Part shown: piece after piece, positions 16,568 to 25,127 of the stretch
Layout: each line of letters opens with the position of its first letter
Numbering within the stretch: the stretch's first letter is position 1
Assembly: GCA_049997955.1 (NCBI GenBank)
Contig: JAEBDY010000001.1
Coordinates: 806,001 to 870,000 of the forward strand
DNA length: 64,000 nucleotides
Direction of reading: 5' to 3'
From: Umezawaea sp049997955
GTDB taxonomy: Bacteria; Actinomycetota; Actinomycetes; Mycobacteriales; Pseudonocardiaceae
The notes under the pieces: generated by a model
What the model was told of the DNA's origin: nothing
The model's input: only the letters and a program-made list of their open reading frames with translations
Database searches by the model: none
Translations under genes and position numbers: made by a program

Positions 16568-17719
16568 ATGTTGGACTTCCGCCTCGATGAGGAATACGAA
16601 GCGCTGCGCAAGACCGTCAAGGAGTTCGCGCGCGACGAGGTCGCCCCGGTCATCGGCGACTTCTACGAGCGCAACGAGTTCCCGTACGAGATCGTCGCCA
16701 AGATGGGGCGGATGGGCCTGTTCGGCCTGCCGTTCCCCGAAGAGCACGGCGGCATGGGCGGCGACTACTTCGCCCTCTGCCTGGCGCTGGAGGAACTGGC
16801 CCGCGTCGACTCCTCGGTCGCGATCACCCTGGAGGCGGGCGTCTCGCTCGGTGCCATGCCGTTGTTCCGGTTCGGCACCGACGAGCAGCGCGGGCAGTGG
16901 CTGGAGAAGATGTGCGCGGGCGAGGTGCTGGGCGCGTTCGGCCTGACCGAGCCCGGCGGCGGCAGCGACGCGGGCGCGCTGCGCACCACCGCGAAGCTGG
17001 AGGACGGCCACTGGGTGCTCAACGGCACCAAGGCGTTCATCACCAACTCCGGCACCGACATCACCGGCCTGGTGACCGTGGCGGCCGTGACCGGCACGAA
17101 GCCCGACGGCCGCAAGGAGATCTCGGCGATCATCGTGCCGTCCGGCACACCGGGCTTCAGCGTGTCGCAGAAGTACTCCAAGGTCGGCTGGAACGCCTCC
17201 GACACGCGTGAACTGTCCTTCGTGGACTGCCGGGTGCCCGAGGCGAACCTGCTCGGCACACGCGGTCGCGGCTACGCCCAGTTCCTGCAAACGCTGGACG
17301 AGGGCCGGATCGCCATCGCGGCGCTCGGCGTCGGCCTCGCACAGGGCTGCGTCGACGAAAGCCTGCGGTACGTGGGCGAGCGCGAGGCGTTCGGCCACAA
17401 GATCGGCGAGTACCAGGCGATCAAGTTCAAGATCGCCGACATGGAGGTGCGCACCTACAACGCGCGCCTGGCCTACTACGCGGCAGCGGCGAAGATGCTG
17501 CGCGGCGAGCCGTTCAAGAAGGAAGCGGCCATCGCCAAGCTGGTGTCCTCGGAGGCCGCCATGGACAACGCCCGCGAGGCCACGCAGATCTTCGGCGGCT
17601 ACGGGTTCATGAACGAGTACCCGGTAGGCAGGTTCTACCGCGACGCCAAGATCCTGGAGATCGGCGAGGGCACCAGCGAGGTCCAGCGCATGCTGATCGC
17701 GCGCGAGTTGGGGCTGTAG
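16568..17719 (+). CDS. Acyl-CoA dehydrogenase, probable branched-chain substrate
   Basis: A 383-residue FAD flavoenzyme. Signatures include FGLTEPGGGSDAGALRT (FAD/substrate loop), GTKAFITNSG, and the C-terminal IFGGYGFMNEYPVGRFYRD followed by EIGEGTSEVQR. Glu367 in the EGTSE segment stands at the position of the catalytic base of short/medium-chain enzymes; classical isovaleryl-CoA dehydrogenase has its base elsewhere, so substrate naming is uncertain. Its place directly behind mccB-mccA suggests it supplies the unsaturated acyl-CoA for the carboxylase in leucine or branched-chain breakdown (inference). No HMG-CoA lyase gene is seen nearby. Confidence 0.92.
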   Translation: MLDFRLDEEYEALRKTVKEFARDEVAPVIGDFYERNEFPYEIVAKMGRMGLFGLPFPEEHGGMGGDYFALCLALEELARVDSSVAITLEAGVSLGAMPLFRFGTDEQRGQWLEKMCAGEVLGAFGLTEPGGGSDAGALRTTAKLEDGHWVLNGTKAFITNSGTDITGLVTVAAVTGTKPDGRKEISAIIVPSGTPGFSVSQKYSKVGWNASDTRELSFVDCRVPEANLLGTRGRGYAQFLQTLDEGRIAIAALGVGLAQGCVDESLRYVGEREAFGHKIGEYQAIKFKIADMEVRTYNARLAYYAAAAKMLRGEPFKKEAAIAKLVSSEAAMDNAREATQIFGGYGFMNEYPVGRFYRDAKILEIGEGTSEVQRMLIARELGL

Positions 17720-17734
17720 AGCGGGTCTTGGTTG

Positions 17735-17775
17735 GTGCTGTCCGCCGGTGGGTCACGTGCTGTCCGCCGGTGGGT
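17735..17775. repeat. Short tandem direct repeat downstream of the dehydrogenase gene
   Basis: GTGCTGTCCGCCGGTGGGT occurs at 17735-17753 and again at 17757-17775 (period 22 bp), followed by decayed relatives to about 17860. Non-coding. Confidence 0.8.
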
Positions 17776-17857
17776 GGTGGTCGATCGCTGTGCGCCGGTG
17801 GTGTCGTGGTCGAGAGCTGTGCGGCGGGGTGTTGGTGGTCGATCTGTGTCCGGTGGT

Positions 17858-17972
17858 GTGGTCGATTTGACTTGGGGCCCCTCTTTTTGGCCCTTGTCGG
17901 CTCAAAAGGGCAGGTGGAATAGCTGCAAGCCGACCAATTTTAGGGCCAAAAACCCCAAGTAAAATCGACCAC
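17858..17972. repeat. Dispersed nested-palindrome element, copy 2
   Basis: A 111-bp core (17860-17970) in the same orientation as copy 1. Its outer arms read GGTCGATTTGACTTGGGG and CCCCAAGTAAAATCGACC: two positions differ from copy 1 and both are changed in both arms, so pairing is kept. The inner arms are TTTTTGGCCCTT and the partner TAGGGCCAAAAA. The conserved internal pieces AAAAGGGCAGGT and CCAATTTTA are present. It lies in the convergent interval between the dehydrogenase and the isomerase-family gene. Confidence 0.9.
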
Positions 17973-18003
17973 GCAATGCGATCACGTGACAAAGCAGCTT
18001 GTC

Positions 18004-18150
18004 CCACCAAGGTCTTGGGGTGAGCAGGCGACCATCGCAGATGCAGGGCAGGCTGCCGACCCACCACCATCATCATGGGAGAAGCAGGCAACCCGCCACA
18101 GGCTTGAGGCAGGCTGGCGACCCACCACTTCCTTGGGCTAGCGGGCCAGA
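18004..18150. repeat. Degenerate minisatellite of about 57-61 bp period
   Basis: Roughly two and a half units beginning CCACCA at 18004, 18061 and 18122. Each of the first two ends GCAGGCTGCCGAC or GCAGGCTGGCGAC. It fills the space between palindromic copies 2 and 3. No gene is supported here. Confidence 0.6.
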
Positions 18151-18151
18151 C

Positions 18152-18269
18152 GTGGCCGATTTTACTCGGGGGTTTTGACCCTTAAAATTGGTCGGGCTGC
18201 GGCTTCACCACCTGCCGTTTTGGCCCGACAAAGGGTCAAAACAAGGGGTCCCCGAGTCAAATCGGCCAC
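18152..18269. repeat. Dispersed nested-palindrome element, copy 3 (inverted)
   Basis: A 114-bp core (18154-18267) in the opposite orientation to copies 1, 2 and 4. Read on the minus strand it begins GGCCGATTTGACTCGGGG and ends CCCCGAGTAAAATCGGCC, identical to the outer arms of copy 1. The inner arms are TTTTGACCCTT and AAGGGTCAAAA. It lies about 180 bp from copy 2, so the two form a large inverted pair just downstream of convergent genes. Confidence 0.9.
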
Positions 18270-18408
18270 AGCACGACGGCAGCTGAACACGCAGACCACA
18301 ACGGCAGCCGAACGCAGACCACAACGCCACCCGCAGCCGCTCACCCCAGAAGCTGCAACCCAAAGCCACCCAAGCACCCGCAACAGCTACAGCAACAGCA
18401 CCCAACCA

Positions 18409-19074
18409 TCACGTGGCGTTCATCGCCGTGGTCAACAGCCGCCGCACCTGCGCGATCCGGTCCTGGTCCCCGCTGACCACCACGTCCTCACCCCTCCCGT
18501 AGAGCCACAGCAGCACCGCCCCCGGCCGCCCGAGCACCGAGGCGTCCGCGTCGGCGGAGTCGATCGGTGCCACGTCCACGCCCGTCGGGTGCACGTCGAC
18601 CCGCCAGTCCGCGACGCGCAGCCAGTGCGTGCCCCACTCGGTCAGGTCGGCGGCGTAGTCCTGCGGCCAGGTGTGCGTTTCCCGCCGCAGGAACACGTCC
18701 AGCATCTCGCCGATCGCATCGGCCGCGAAGTCCTCCGGGAACGGCGTCAGCGGGGCTCCCAGCGCGAGTTCGGCGTCGAACCGGTGGATCGCCGACTCCT
18801 GTGCCATCCGGCGGATCCAGAAGTGGTCCGGCTGTTCGGCGAACGCCGCCGCCAGCGCCGCGTAGGCCTGGTCGAGCGCCGCGGGTGGAGCGAGGTCCAC
18901 GGGGTCGGACTCCTTGTCCACCACGGTCCGGAAGCCGCGGGCGACGTGCTCCACGAGGTCGCCGACCGTCCAACCGGGACAGGTGGGCACGGGAGCGGTG
19001 AGGTCGCCGCCCGCCAGCACGCGCAGGCGGCGGACCTCGTCCGCGAGGATGTCCAGCAGTCTCGTGCCGTCCAC
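18409..19074 (-). CDS. Maleylpyruvate isomerase family mycothiol-dependent protein
   Basis: A 221-residue member of the DinB/MDMPI superfamily, an actinobacterial family of mycothiol-dependent enzymes. The N-terminal four-helix part contains VPTCPGWTVGDLVEHVAR (metal/mycothiol-region His) and a second His in ESAIHRFDAELALG; the C-terminal part resembles the SCP2-like MDMPI domain. GTG 19074 starts 2 bp after the stop of the AidB-like gene, so the two are likely one transcript. The reaction is not identifiable; members include maleylpyruvate isomerases and many uncharacterised proteins. Confidence 0.87.
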   Translation of the reverse strand: MDGTRLLDILADEVRRLRVLAGGDLTAPVPTCPGWTVGDLVEHVARGFRTVVDKESDPVDLAPPAALDQAYAALAAAFAEQPDHFWIRRMAQESAIHRFDAELALGAPLTPFPEDFAADAIGEMLDVFLRRETHTWPQDYAADLTEWGTHWLRVADWRVDVHPTGVDVAPIDSADADASVLGRPGAVLLWLYGRGEDVVVSGDQDRIAQVRRLLTTAMNAT

Positions 19075-19076
19075 GG

Positions 19077-20681
19077 TCAAGGCTTCGGCAGGCCGCGTTC
19101 GACGATCGCGCCGGTGTCCACGCCGCGGGGGAGCGTGCCGAACGCGACGCCCCAGTCGCCCGCGAGCCGGGACGCGCAGAACGCGTCCGCGACGGCCGGG
19201 TGGCCGAACCGCACGAGCAGTGAACCCTGGAACGCCAACGCCATCCGCTCCACCAGTCGTCTGGCGCGCAGTTCCAGGTCGGTCACGTCCGACAGGTCGG
19301 CGCGCAGGTCGTCGATCGCCGCGTCCAGCCTCCGGTCGGCGCCGCGCGCGGTGTCCAGTTCGGCGAGGAACGCCTGCACCGACTCGGGTTCCCGGCCCAT
19401 CGCGCGCAGCACGTCCAGCGCGGCGACGTTGCCGGAACCCTCCCAGATGGACATCAGCGGCGACTCGCGGAACAGCCGGGGCATCCCGGATTCCTCGATG
19501 TACCCGTTGCCGCCCAAGCACTCCAGCGCTTCCGCCGCGTGCGCCGGACCGCGTTTGCACACCCAGTACTTGGTCACCGCGAGAGCCAGCCTGCGGAACG
19601 CGCCGGTCGTGCCCGCGAGGTGCATCGCGACCGTGGTCGCCGCCTCGGACTCGACGGCCAGGTCCGCCAGCACGTTGCGCATCAGCGGCTGGTCTACCAG
19701 GTAGCTCCCGAACGCCTTGCGGTGCGCCGCGTGGTGCGTGGCCTGGGCGAGGCCGAAGCGCATCCCGGACGCGCTGCCGACCACGCAGTCCAGCCTCGTC
19801 ATGTTGACCATCTCGATGATGGTCCGCACACCGCGCCCCTCCTCGCCGACGAGCCAGCCGACCGCGCCGTCGTACTCCAGCTCGGCGGACGCGTTCGACC
19901 GGTTGCCGAGCTTGTCCTTGAGGCGCTGGAGGAACATCGCGTTGCGCGTGCCGTCGGGCAGCACCCTGGGCAGCAGGAAGCACGACAGGCCGCCGGGCGC
20001 CTGCGCCAGCGTGAGGAACAGGTCGGACATCGGCGCCGAGGTGAACCACTTGTGCCCGGTGAGGACGTGCGTGCCGTCGCCGGCGGGCCGGGCGGTGGTG
20101 GTGTTCGCCCGGACGTCGGAGCCGCCCTGCTTCTCGGTCATCGACATGCCCGCGATCAGCCCGCGCTTGCCCTCTGGCGCGCGCAGGCCGGGGTCGTACT
20201 CCGTGGAGGCGAGCAGCGGTTCGAACCGCTCCGCCAGCTCCGGGGTCGTCCGCAGCGCCGGGACGGCGGAGTACGTCATCGAGATCGGGCAGCCGTGGCC
20301 CGCCTCGGCCTGGTTCCAGACGAACATCTTCGCCGCGCGGGCCAGGTGCGCGCCCGGCCGGCCGTCGCGCCACGGCGCCGCGTGCAGCCCGTGGCCCACG
20401 GCCGTCCCCATCAGCCGGTGCCACGCCGGGTGGAACTCGACCTCGTCGATCCGGTGCCCGTACCGGTCGTGCGTCCGCAGCACCGGGGGGTTCTCGTTCG
20501 CCTGCCGGGCGAGGTCGAGGGTCTCGGGCAGGCCCGCGAGCCTGCCCAGCTCGTGCACCTCGGCCTCGGCCCAGCCCGCCCCGCCGCGGTGCAGCGCGTC
20601 GAGCAGCGCGGGGTCCGCGGCGACGTCGTGACCGGACAGCGGCGGCACCTGGTTGGTGACCTCGTGCGTGGCGTGGGTCAT
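19077..20681 (-). CDS. AidB-like acyl-CoA dehydrogenase family protein
   Basis: A 534-residue FAD protein close in length to E. coli AidB (about 541). It has the AidB-type N-terminus, the FAD loop GMSMTEKQGGSDVRANTT, TGHKWFTSAPMSD, and the C-terminal LECLGGNGYIEESGMPRLF then SIWEGSGNVAALDVLR. AidB binds flavin and DNA and is associated with the alkylation response; whether this homologue acts on DNA or on an acyl-CoA is not decidable here. It is followed at once by the isomerase-family gene. It is divergent from the tmsA-like gene. Confidence 0.88.
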   Translation of the reverse strand: MTHATHEVTNQVPPLSGHDVAADPALLDALHRGGAGWAEAEVHELGRLAGLPETLDLARQANENPPVLRTHDRYGHRIDEVEFHPAWHRLMGTAVGHGLHAAPWRDGRPGAHLARAAKMFVWNQAEAGHGCPISMTYSAVPALRTTPELAERFEPLLASTEYDPGLRAPEGKRGLIAGMSMTEKQGGSDVRANTTTARPAGDGTHVLTGHKWFTSAPMSDLFLTLAQAPGGLSCFLLPRVLPDGTRNAMFLQRLKDKLGNRSNASAELEYDGAVGWLVGEEGRGVRTIIEMVNMTRLDCVVGSASGMRFGLAQATHHAAHRKAFGSYLVDQPLMRNVLADLAVESEAATTVAMHLAGTTGAFRRLALAVTKYWVCKRGPAHAAEALECLGGNGYIEESGMPRLFRESPLMSIWEGSGNVAALDVLRAMGREPESVQAFLAELDTARGADRRLDAAIDDLRADLSDVTDLELRARRLVERMALAFQGSLLVRFGHPAVADAFCASRLAGDWGVAFGTLPRGVDTGAIVERGLPKP

Positions 20682-20829
20682 GGCGGCAGCGTAGTCCGAG
20701 TTCTACTCGTCGGTAATGTCCGGTTGTTCGTTGCTCGGAGGTTTCGTTCGACCACAGTGTGGGAACGGTCGACATCAGTCGGGTGAATTGGGGATGCCGA
20801 GAACGAATTCGCGGCCTAACGTCGGACCT

Positions 20830-22191
20830 GTGAGCAGCCACCCTGCGCATGCGGCTCGGCCCGGAGCCCACTCCGAAGCAGTCGCGGCACTGCGCGAGCA
20901 GTACGCCGCGATCCCCGCGGGCAGTCCCGTGCGCCTCGCCAAGCCCACCTCCAACCTCTTCCGCTTCCGCCAGGACCAGGCGGGCGGACTCGACGTTGCC
21001 CGCTTCGACCGGGTCCTGTCCGTCGACCCGGAGGCCCGCACCGCGCAGGTGCAGGGCATGACGACCTACGAGGACCTGGTCGACGCGACCCTCCCGCACG
21101 GACTCGTGCCGCTGGTCGTCCCGCAGCTCAAGACGATCACCCTCGGCGGCGCGGTCGCCGGGCTCGGCATCGAGTCCAGCTCCTTCCGGAACGGACTGCC
21201 GCACGAGTCCGTGAAGGAGCTGGAGATCCTCACCGGCGACGGCGAGGTGGTCGTCGTGCACCCGGAAGACCCGTTGTTCCGGGGTTTCCCGAACTCCTAC
21301 GGCACGCTCGGCTACGCGCTGCGGCTGGAGATCGAGCTGGAGCCGGTCCAGCCGTTCGTGCGGCTGCGGCACGTTCCGTTCGGCGACGCGCGCGAGTGCG
21401 CCGAGGTGATCGCCGGGGTCTGCGCCGACGGCGAGTACCAGGGCGAACGGGTCGACTTCGTCGACGGGACCGTCTTCGGCGGCACCGAGGCGTACCTGAC
21501 GCTGGCGAACTTCACCGACGAGGCGCCCGCCACCTCGGACTACACCGGCGGCGCCGTCTACTACCGCTCGATCCAGTCGCGCCGGACGGACCACCTCACC
21601 GTGCGCGACTACCTCTGGCGCTGGGACACGGACTGGTTCTGGTGCTCCCGCGCGTTCGGCGCGCAGCACCCGGTGGTCCGCAAGCTGTGGCCCAAGAAGT
21701 ACCTGCGGTCCGATGTGTACCGGAAGATCGTCGCGTTCGACCGGCGGCACGGCCTCAGCGACCGGCTCAGCAGAGCCGTCCAGGAGCCGGTCATCCAGGA
21801 CGTGGAGATCCCGGTCGACCGGCTGCCCGAGTTCCTCGACTTCTTCGAACGCGAGATCGGCATCAGCCCGGTGTGGCTGTGCCCGGTCCGCCTGCGCGAC
21901 CGCGCGGGGTGGCCCCTCTACCCGATGGACGCGGACGCGCTGTACGTCAACGTGGGCTTCTGGTCGACGGTGTCGCTCCGCCCGGGAGAGGAAATGGGCA
22001 GCCGCAACAGGTTGATCGAGGCGAAGGTGTCCGAACTGGGTGGGCACAAGTCGCTGTACTCCGACTCCTACTACGGGGAAGCGGAGTTCTGGCGGCACTA
22101 CAACGGCGAGGCCTACCTGGCCTTGAAGGGGCGGTACGACAAGGGGAGTCGTCTCCCCGGCCTGTACGCCAAGTGCGTTCTCCGAAGGTAG
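20830..22191 (+). CDS. tmsA: FAD-binding oxidoreductase of 10-methyl fatty acid synthesis (TmsA/BfaA-like)
   Basis: A 453-residue FAD-linked oxidase with an N-terminal FAD_binding_4 region (QGMTTYEDLVDATLPHG; TLGGAVAGLGIESSSFRNG) and a long C-terminal substrate domain. It stands 16 bp before a cyclopropane-synthase-like methyltransferase. In mycobacteria and other actinobacteria this pair makes 10-methyl (tuberculostearic-type) fatty acids: the methyltransferase adds a methylene and the flavoprotein reduces it. GTG 20830 is selected over upstream ATGs because a TAACGT -10-like sequence ends about 11 bp before it. The symbol is assigned from this pairing. Confidence 0.85.
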   Translation: MSSHPAHAARPGAHSEAVAALREQYAAIPAGSPVRLAKPTSNLFRFRQDQAGGLDVARFDRVLSVDPEARTAQVQGMTTYEDLVDATLPHGLVPLVVPQLKTITLGGAVAGLGIESSSFRNGLPHESVKELEILTGDGEVVVVHPEDPLFRGFPNSYGTLGYALRLEIELEPVQPFVRLRHVPFGDARECAEVIAGVCADGEYQGERVDFVDGTVFGGTEAYLTLANFTDEAPATSDYTGGAVYYRSIQSRRTDHLTVRDYLWRWDTDWFWCSRAFGAQHPVVRKLWPKKYLRSDVYRKIVAFDRRHGLSDRLSRAVQEPVIQDVEIPVDRLPEFLDFFEREIGISPVWLCPVRLRDRAGWPLYPMDADALYVNVGFWSTVSLRPGEEMGSRNRLIEAKVSELGGHKSLYSDSYYGEAEFWRHYNGEAYLALKGRYDKGSRLPGLYAKCVLRR

Positions 22192-22207
22192 AAAGGAGCC
22201 GGGGCCC

Positions 22208-23440
22208 ATGCGGCTGGCGGAGGTGTTCCAACAGGTGGTCGGCAGCGACCAGACCGTCGAGTTCAGCGCTTACGACGGCAGTCGCGCCGGTCCGGAGGGG
22301 GCGGGCACGCGCATCGAGGTGCGCACGCCCCTGGCGTTGTCCTACCTGGCTTCGGCGCCAGGGGAACTGGGGCTCGCCCGTGCCTACGTGACGGGCAACC
22401 TGGAGATCGTCGGCGACGTGCACGGCGCGCTCGCGCACCTGTCGGAGCTGAGCCTGCGGGAGGTGCCGTGGTCGCAGCGGCTCAACCTCCTGGCCACGCT
22501 CGGCCGCGTGCGGGTGAACAACAGGGTCGAGGTGCCCGCCCAGGAGCGGCGGCTGCACGGGATGCGCCACTCGAAGGCCCGTGACCGCGAGGCGATCGCG
22601 CACCACTACGACGTGTCGAACAGGTTCTACGAGTGGGTCCTCGGTCCGTCGATGGCCTACACCTGCGCCGTCTACCCGGAGCCTGGCTCGACCCTGGAGG
22701 ACGCCCAGTTCGCCAAGCACGACCTGGTGGCGCGCAAGCTGGGCCTCAGGGAGGGCATGCGGCTCCTGGACGTCGGCTGCGGCTGGGGCGGCATGGTCAT
22801 GCACGCGGCCAAGCACTACGGCGTGCGGGCGGTCGGCGTGACGCTGTCCCGCAACCAGGCCGAGTGGGCGCAGAAGGCGATCGTGGAGGCCGGGCTGTCC
22901 GACCTGGCCGAGGTCCGCTTCCTCGACTACCGGGACGTGCGCGAGGGGGGCTTCGACGCGATCAGCTCCATCGGCCTCACCGAGCACATCGGCAAGGCGA
23001 AGCTGCCCGCGTACTTCAGGTCCCTGTACGGGAAGCTGAAGCCGGGCGGGCGGATGCTGAACCACTGCATCACCCGCCCGAACAACCTCCAGCGCGCGCG
23101 GACCGGCGGGTTCATCGACCGGTACGTGTTCCCGGACGGCGAACTGGTCGGGCCGGGCCACCTCGTGTCGCTGATGACCGACACCGGGTTCGAGGTGCGG
23201 CACGAGGAGAACATCCGCGAGCACTACGCGCTGACGCTGGCGGCGTGGGCCCGCAACCTCGACGACCACTGGGACGAGGCGGTCGAGGAGGTCGGCGAGG
23301 CACGGGCGCGCGTGTGGCGCCTGTACCTCGCGGCGAGCCGGCTGGGCTTCGACCGCAACAACGTCCAGCTCCACCAGGTGCTCGGCGTGAAGCTCGACGG
23401 CACCCAGGCCCGGATGCCGATCCGCCCCGACTGGAACTGA
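22208..23440 (+). CDS. tmsB: Cyclopropane-synthase-like SAM methyltransferase (TmsB/BfaB-like)
   Basis: A 410-residue member of the CFA synthase/mycolic acid methyltransferase family. The SAM-binding motif is LLDVGCGWGGMVMHAAKH at about residues 188-205. It is preceded by HYDVSNRFYEWVLGPSMAYTC, the family's lipid-site block, and followed by the SSIGLTEHIGK segment. It is predicted to methylenate the C10 position of oleoyl chains in membrane phospholipids, the first step before TmsA reduction. AAAGGAG lies just ahead of ATG 22208. A strong hairpin follows the gene at 23445-23483. Confidence 0.88.
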   Translation: MRLAEVFQQVVGSDQTVEFSAYDGSRAGPEGAGTRIEVRTPLALSYLASAPGELGLARAYVTGNLEIVGDVHGALAHLSELSLREVPWSQRLNLLATLGRVRVNNRVEVPAQERRLHGMRHSKARDREAIAHHYDVSNRFYEWVLGPSMAYTCAVYPEPGSTLEDAQFAKHDLVARKLGLREGMRLLDVGCGWGGMVMHAAKHYGVRAVGVTLSRNQAEWAQKAIVEAGLSDLAEVRFLDYRDVREGGFDAISSIGLTEHIGKAKLPAYFRSLYGKLKPGGRMLNHCITRPNNLQRARTGGFIDRYVFPDGELVGPGHLVSLMTDTGFEVRHEENIREHYALTLAAWARNLDDHWDEAVEEVGEARARVWRLYLAASRLGFDRNNVQLHQVLGVKLDGTQARMPIRPDWN

Positions 23441-23444
23441 GCAC

Positions 23445-23483
23445 CTCGTCGCGCGGGAGGCGCTCCACCTCCCGCGCGACGAG
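23445..23483 (+). terminator. Terminator-like hairpin after tmsB
   Basis: A perfect 16-bp stem (CTCGTCGCGCGGGAGG with CCTCCCGCGCGACGAG) and a 7-nt loop, 4 bp after the stop codon. No U-tract. Confidence 0.8.
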
Positions 23484-23536
23484 TTCTCCGCGCCCGGCCG
23501 GTCTCACCTCCGACAACCGATCGCCGAGGAGGAGTC

Positions 23537-24139
23537 ATGGGCAGCGTCATCGTCGACCTCAGCATGTCGCTCGACGGGTTCATCGCCGGACCGGACGACG
23601 GGACCGAGTTTCCGCTCGGCCGCGGCGGCGAGGGCCTGTTCGCCTGGATGGCCGCCGGACCGGAGGAGAACCGGGTGGAGCGCAGGCTGGCCCCGCCGAC
23701 CGCCAGCAGACCCGTGGTGGACGAGTGGACGACCTCCGGCGGCGCGATCATCAGCGGCCGCCGGACGTTCGACATCGCGGGCGGCTGGGCGGACGGGCAC
23801 CCGATCGACGTGCCGATCTTCGTGCTCACCCACGAACCGCCCGTCGAGGGGAAGTGGAGTCCGCGGGTCACCTTCGTGACCGAGGGCGTCGACCGCGCGC
23901 TGGAGCTCGCGCAGGAAGCCGCGGGCGACAAGGTCGTGTCCGTCTGCGGCGCCGACCCGGCCCAGCAACTGCTGCGCGCCGGGAAGCTGGACGAGATCCA
24001 GGTGAGCGTCGTCCCGCTGCTGCTCGGCGGCGGGGTGCGGCTGCTGGAGCACTTCGGGCCCGGTCCCATCGTCCTGGAGCAGACCAGGGTCGTGGAGTCC
24101 AAGGGCGTCACGCACCTGCGCTACCGGGTGGTGCGCTGA
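23537..24139 (+). CDS. Dihydrofolate reductase/RibD C-terminal family protein
   Basis: A 200-residue cytoplasmic NADPH-binding protein of the RibD_C/DHFR fold: N-terminal IVDLSMSLDGFIAGPDD, then TSGGAIISGRRTFD (nucleotide site), and VCGADPAQQLLRAGKLDEIQ with VVPLLLGGGVRLL near the C-terminus. The family is widespread in actinobacteria and mostly uncharacterised; it is not the housekeeping folA. GAGGAG precedes ATG 23537. A hairpin follows the gene. Confidence 0.88.
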   Translation: MGSVIVDLSMSLDGFIAGPDDGTEFPLGRGGEGLFAWMAAGPEENRVERRLAPPTASRPVVDEWTTSGGAIISGRRTFDIAGGWADGHPIDVPIFVLTHEPPVEGKWSPRVTFVTEGVDRALELAQEAAGDKVVSVCGADPAQQLLRAGKLDEIQVSVVPLLLGGGVRLLEHFGPGPIVLEQTRVVESKGVTHLRYRVVR

Positions 24140-24144
24140 GCGTT

Positions 24145-24174
24145 CGGCGGTCGCTCCTCGAAGAGCGACCGCCG
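24145..24174. terminator. Bidirectional terminator-like hairpin
   Basis: CGGCGGTCGCTC and GAGCGACCGCCG form a 12-bp perfect stem with a 6-nt loop between the converging RibD/DHFR-like and HtrA-like genes (stops at 24139 and 24200). It can serve both. Confidence 0.75.
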
Positions 24175-24199
24175 GTGCGCACGTCCGTCCTGGAGGGAC

Positions 24200-25063
<864 letters not shown>

Positions 25064-25127
25064 GGCTCCACTGTCGCGCCGCGACTTGTGAGGAACCTGA
25101 GCGAACACCCAGGACTTGCCAAGAGAA

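Noticed and set aside
17728..17962. Cys/Trp-rich short ORFs after the acyl-CoA dehydrogenase
   Set aside because: They are produced by the GTGCTGTCCGCCGGTGGGT repeats and palindromic copy 2.
18409..22209. A 1266-codon minus-strand open frame spanning several genes
   Set aside because: Only its last part is the real isomerase-family gene. The rest is the antisense or out-of-frame reading of the AidB-like and tmsA genes, with Arg/Gly/Pro-rich composition typical of high-G+C shadows.
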